A stretch of DNA of 8,697 nt from Methylomarinum sp. (GTDB lineage: Bacteria; Pseudomonadota; Gammaproteobacteria; Methylococcales; Methylomonadaceae), in assembly GCA_013139755.1 (NCBI GenBank), contig WTAG01000344.1, forward strand, positions 1 to 8,697, in the 5' to 3' direction. The notes under the pieces were generated by a model. It worked only from the letters and a program-made list of their open reading frames with translations. It was not told where the DNA came from and did no database searches. Shown one piece after another: positions 6,851 to 8,697 of this stretch (within the stretch, counting starts at the first letter, position 1; each line of letters starts with the position of its first letter). The position numbers and the translations under genes are program-made.

Positions 6851-7335
6851 TTATGGTCTCTAAAATAATTAGACACCTAAATTTATTGGGCTTAATACAG
6901 TGATTTACTTATCCCCCCCCCTTATAAAAAAGACAACACTATTAGTATTAAATTTATAGGTCATTTATAATTTAATACATTACTTTGCTCTAGTGCCCCG
7001 TTTGGACGTTCATTACTGTCATTATTAGGTGAAAGTGTCGCAAAGGAGGTCTGATTGTCAGTATCGGATGGAGTTGTCTCGGACTTCTCCCAAAGTAATT
7101 TTATTTCTAGCTAACAGATTTGTTTATGTTTACACTAGAGTTGTCAGGTTAGGCTGAAAAATGTCTTTATATCGCTGATAGAAGCCGTTACTTGTCCCGG
7201 CCTTTGACGCTCGGGATCGCGGGTAATAACTTCGCTTGTATTAAATGGTATTGCCAATCTTTCGGCTAAGACTGGAGCAGGACGGTAAGTAAAAAGCCAA
7301 TGGCATCGATTGGTCTAGTGCTCCGCAACTTCTAC

Positions 7336-7380
7336 CCAATACCTTGGAATATGCAGGTATTGGTGGCTATTTTCCACCAA
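7336..7380. repeat. Two overlapping, mutually exclusive hairpins next to the terminase stop
   Basis: A perfect 9-bp stem, CCAATACCT (7336-7344) with AGGTATTGG (7355-7363), overlaps a perfect 7-bp stem, TTGGTGG (7360-7366) with CCACCAA (7374-7380). Both need bases 7360-7363, so only one can form fully at a time. The pair begins 20 bases beyond the terminase stop on the minus strand. Neither is followed by a T-run. This may be a 3' mRNA structure, a mobile-element terminus or a recombination site; its role is unknown. Confidence 0.5.
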
Positions 7381-7400
7381 CTAACAACCCTGCATTTTTC

Positions 7401-8697
7401 CTAAACCACATCAGCAAACAGCTCATCAGCCTCTTGTTGGGCTATGTCTGTTGCTGTACTCTCACCAAAATCAGTTTTATTCTCTGCCACCATGTAGTTA
7501 GCAGTCTCAAGAAAACCAAAACAAATAGCATCCCATAAATCAGGACTACCCAACCCCTCCCATTCCTTAGCACCTTTTTGGGGTACCTTAATTTTCCCCT
7601 TTTCAGTCCATGCTTTTGGTATTCGGCTGGACTGATCAAGCAATACATTTCTATAATCATAAGTAAGGATTGATAAACGCCCGTCCTTTGCTGCTCTAGC
7701 TGTTTGATGCATGGCCTGCGCCCTTAGATTAAGGTACCGCTCTTTATTCATATTTCTAAAGCATGGGTTACCCCAATTGACACGAATAACGACCTTTCCA
7801 GCGTCCTCTAAATCCTGGCAAACATTAATACCCAAACCGCCAGCATCAACCACATAAGTTATATTGCTATACCCGTCACCCGCCTCTGTGATTGAAAATG
7901 AAAACTTGTTAGACCGTATTTTATTAGTCAACAAAGGAATAACCATCACTTCCATTCGCCTGGCTTCTGGGCCAATATCGCCATAACCAATTACCCGACC
8001 AATAACAACCGCCGACTTATCCCTTAATCCTTCGCCTGAAGCAATATCCCCAAGACTAAACCATCCATAGCTCTCACTATCCTTGATAATTCTTCCGCGC
8101 TTATACATGGCTTCAGCTACTTTAAGGCTCATCATGTGTTTTGACGAGTCTTGAGGAAATATCCCTGATAACCTTACATTCCTTTCGTCATCATCATATT
8201 GTTTCCATAACTCCAGCAATGAATCATCACTGGCAAAAGGTGAGTCAAACGAGTCAAAAACTAATGGTGTCCAATCCCCTCCATTCCTAATGGCTAAATC
8301 GTTATGTGTGCGATAGAAAAAGCCTGCATTTCTAGTGGGCTGACTGGTCAACAACATTCTATTGTGCTGCTCAGTTAACGCACCAGATAAGGTGGTTAAA
8401 ACGGTATCAGGCAAGGTGGATGCTTCATCACCAATAATTAAAAGCCATTCACCATGTCTACCCGCCATTTTATTAGCGGTCTTTTCATTAGCCGTTTTAC
8501 TCTCGACAAACCAAACCTGCTCAAAACCTTTGATTCTGCATGAAGCATTAGCCAGTATTTCTACATAATCAGCAATCCAACCATGATGTCCTCGTCTAAT
8601 CCTCTCTAAAGCAACGCCAATTTCTTTCCATAAGGTTACTTTTAACTGATCCATGTCATTAGCGGTAAGCAATGTCACCGACATGGGATAACAAAGC
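7401..8697 (-). CDS. Phage terminase large subunit, partial (N-terminus outside the window)
   Basis: The motor that cuts phage DNA and pumps it into the procapsid. The visible part carries the second half of the ATPase domain and the nuclease domain. LLIIGDEAS is Walker B, with its Asp-Glu at 8429-8424, and LLTSQPT is the coupling motif after it. The RNase H-like nuclease follows: GDIASGEG...SAVVIG with a candidate first metal Asp at 8048-8046, and YVVDAGGLG with a second at 7847-7845. The frame stays open through the right edge of the window (residues LCYP precede the Met at 8684), and the Walker A motif is not present. The real start therefore lies beyond 8697, and the Met at 8684 is internal. 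The stop is TAG at 7401-7403. It marks a prophage or phage-derived element transcribed towards the tRNA-Arg. No portal gene follows at its 3' side, where one is often found. Confidence 0.85.
   Translation of the reverse strand, partial: LCYPMSVTLLTANDMDQLKVTLWKEIGVALERIRRGHHGWIADYVEILANASCRIKGFEQVWFVESKTANEKTANKMAGRHGEWLLIIGDEASTLPDTVLTTLSGALTEQHNRMLLTSQPTRNAGFFYRTHNDLAIRNGGDWTPLVFDSFDSPFASDDSLLELWKQYDDDERNVRLSGIFPQDSSKHMMSLKVAEAMYKRGRIIKDSESYGWFSLGDIASGEGLRDKSAVVIGRVIGYGDIGPEARRMEVMVIPLLTNKIRSNKFSFSITEAGDGYSNITYVVDAGGLGINVCQDLEDAGKVVIRVNWGNPCFRNMNKERYLNLRAQAMHQTARAAKDGRLSILTYDYRNVLLDQSSRIPKAWTEKGKIKVPQKGAKEWEGLGSPDLWDAICFGFLETANYMVAENKTDFGESTATDIAQQEADELFADVV

Larger units (their letters stand above)
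6559..7400. other. Gene-poor junction between tRNA-Arg and phage genes
   Basis: About 840 bases without a convincing complete gene. The left part (to about 6960) is very AT-rich and holds a tandem repeat, a nested-stem RNA candidate and a nine-base C tract (6913-6921). The right part (about 6990-7380) is visibly richer in GC and contains coding-like fragments without proper starts. On the minus strand there is a 49-codon open stretch at 6961-7110 and a 56-codon open stretch at 7144-7314. On the plus strand, AAGGAGGT (7043-7050) lies shortly before a possible TTG start at 7055 for a 19-codon frame ending at 7114. None is recognised. An imperfect AAGCCA (6561-6566) / TGGCTT (6609-6614) pairing ahead of T-rich sequence may be the tRNA terminator. 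No integrase is present on this side. Confidence 0.6.

Noticed and set aside
6559..7400. CRISPR array, retron or diversity-generating element in the gap
   Set aside because: No regularly spaced direct repeats, no reverse transcriptase, and no template/variable repeat pair are visible.
7344..7538. Plus-strand open frame of 64 codons overlapping the end of the terminase gene
   Set aside because: Most of it is antisense to a well-supported terminase reading frame and it has no credible ribosome binding site; its first part may reflect a repeat rather than a gene.
8682..8684. ATG at 8684 as the terminase start
   Set aside because: The frame remains open upstream to the window edge, and the ATPase Walker A motif is missing, so this Met must be internal.

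Overview
The window looks like a gammaproteobacterial chromosome meeting a prophage or related integrated element. The genome is fairly AT-rich. The block dcd - mrp/apbC - (divergent) metG is, from memory, the order seen in Pseudomonas and many other Gammaproteobacteria. Protein features agree: the 188-residue Dcd type, an Mrp with an N-terminal MIP18-like domain, and a zinc-binding MetG with a C-terminal tRNA-binding domain. A genus cannot be given; an aquatic gammaproteobacterium is a reasonable guess.

Layout. Positions 1-1827 carry dcd and mrp on the minus strand, with a short palindrome on each side of dcd. Positions 1828-2053 are a divergent promoter region. metG (2054-4072) is followed by a REP-like hairpin, then by a tightly coupled pair: an Hcp (hybrid cluster protein) homologue at 4190-5866 and a soluble RnfB-like polyferredoxin at 5866-6426, overlapping by one base (TAATG). 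A complete tRNA-Arg (anticodon CCG) with its own -10 box follows at 6482-6558. After the tRNA comes about 840 bp without a convincing gene. It holds a tandem 10-bp repeat, a nested-stem RNA candidate ending in a terminator-like hairpin, coding-like fragments, and two mutually exclusive hairpins. The window ends inside a phage terminase large-subunit gene on the minus strand (7401 to the right edge). The tRNA-Arg is therefore a probable attachment site.

The most interesting item is the Hcp homologue. It is full length, in frame and clearly related to the Desulfovibrio-type (class I) protein, and it keeps the N-terminal C-x2-C-x8-C-x5-C [4Fe-4S] motif. Yet all four cysteines that bind the hybrid 4Fe-2S-2O cluster are replaced, by Ser319, Thr411, Asp439 and Ser464, while the His and both Glu ligands (H251, E275, E499) remain. 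With the co-translated RnfB-like ferredoxin as likely electron donor, this looks like a repurposed Hcp: a redox protein whose catalytic cluster has been lost or exchanged for an oxygen-ligated site, rather than a hydroxylamine or NO reductase of the known kind.
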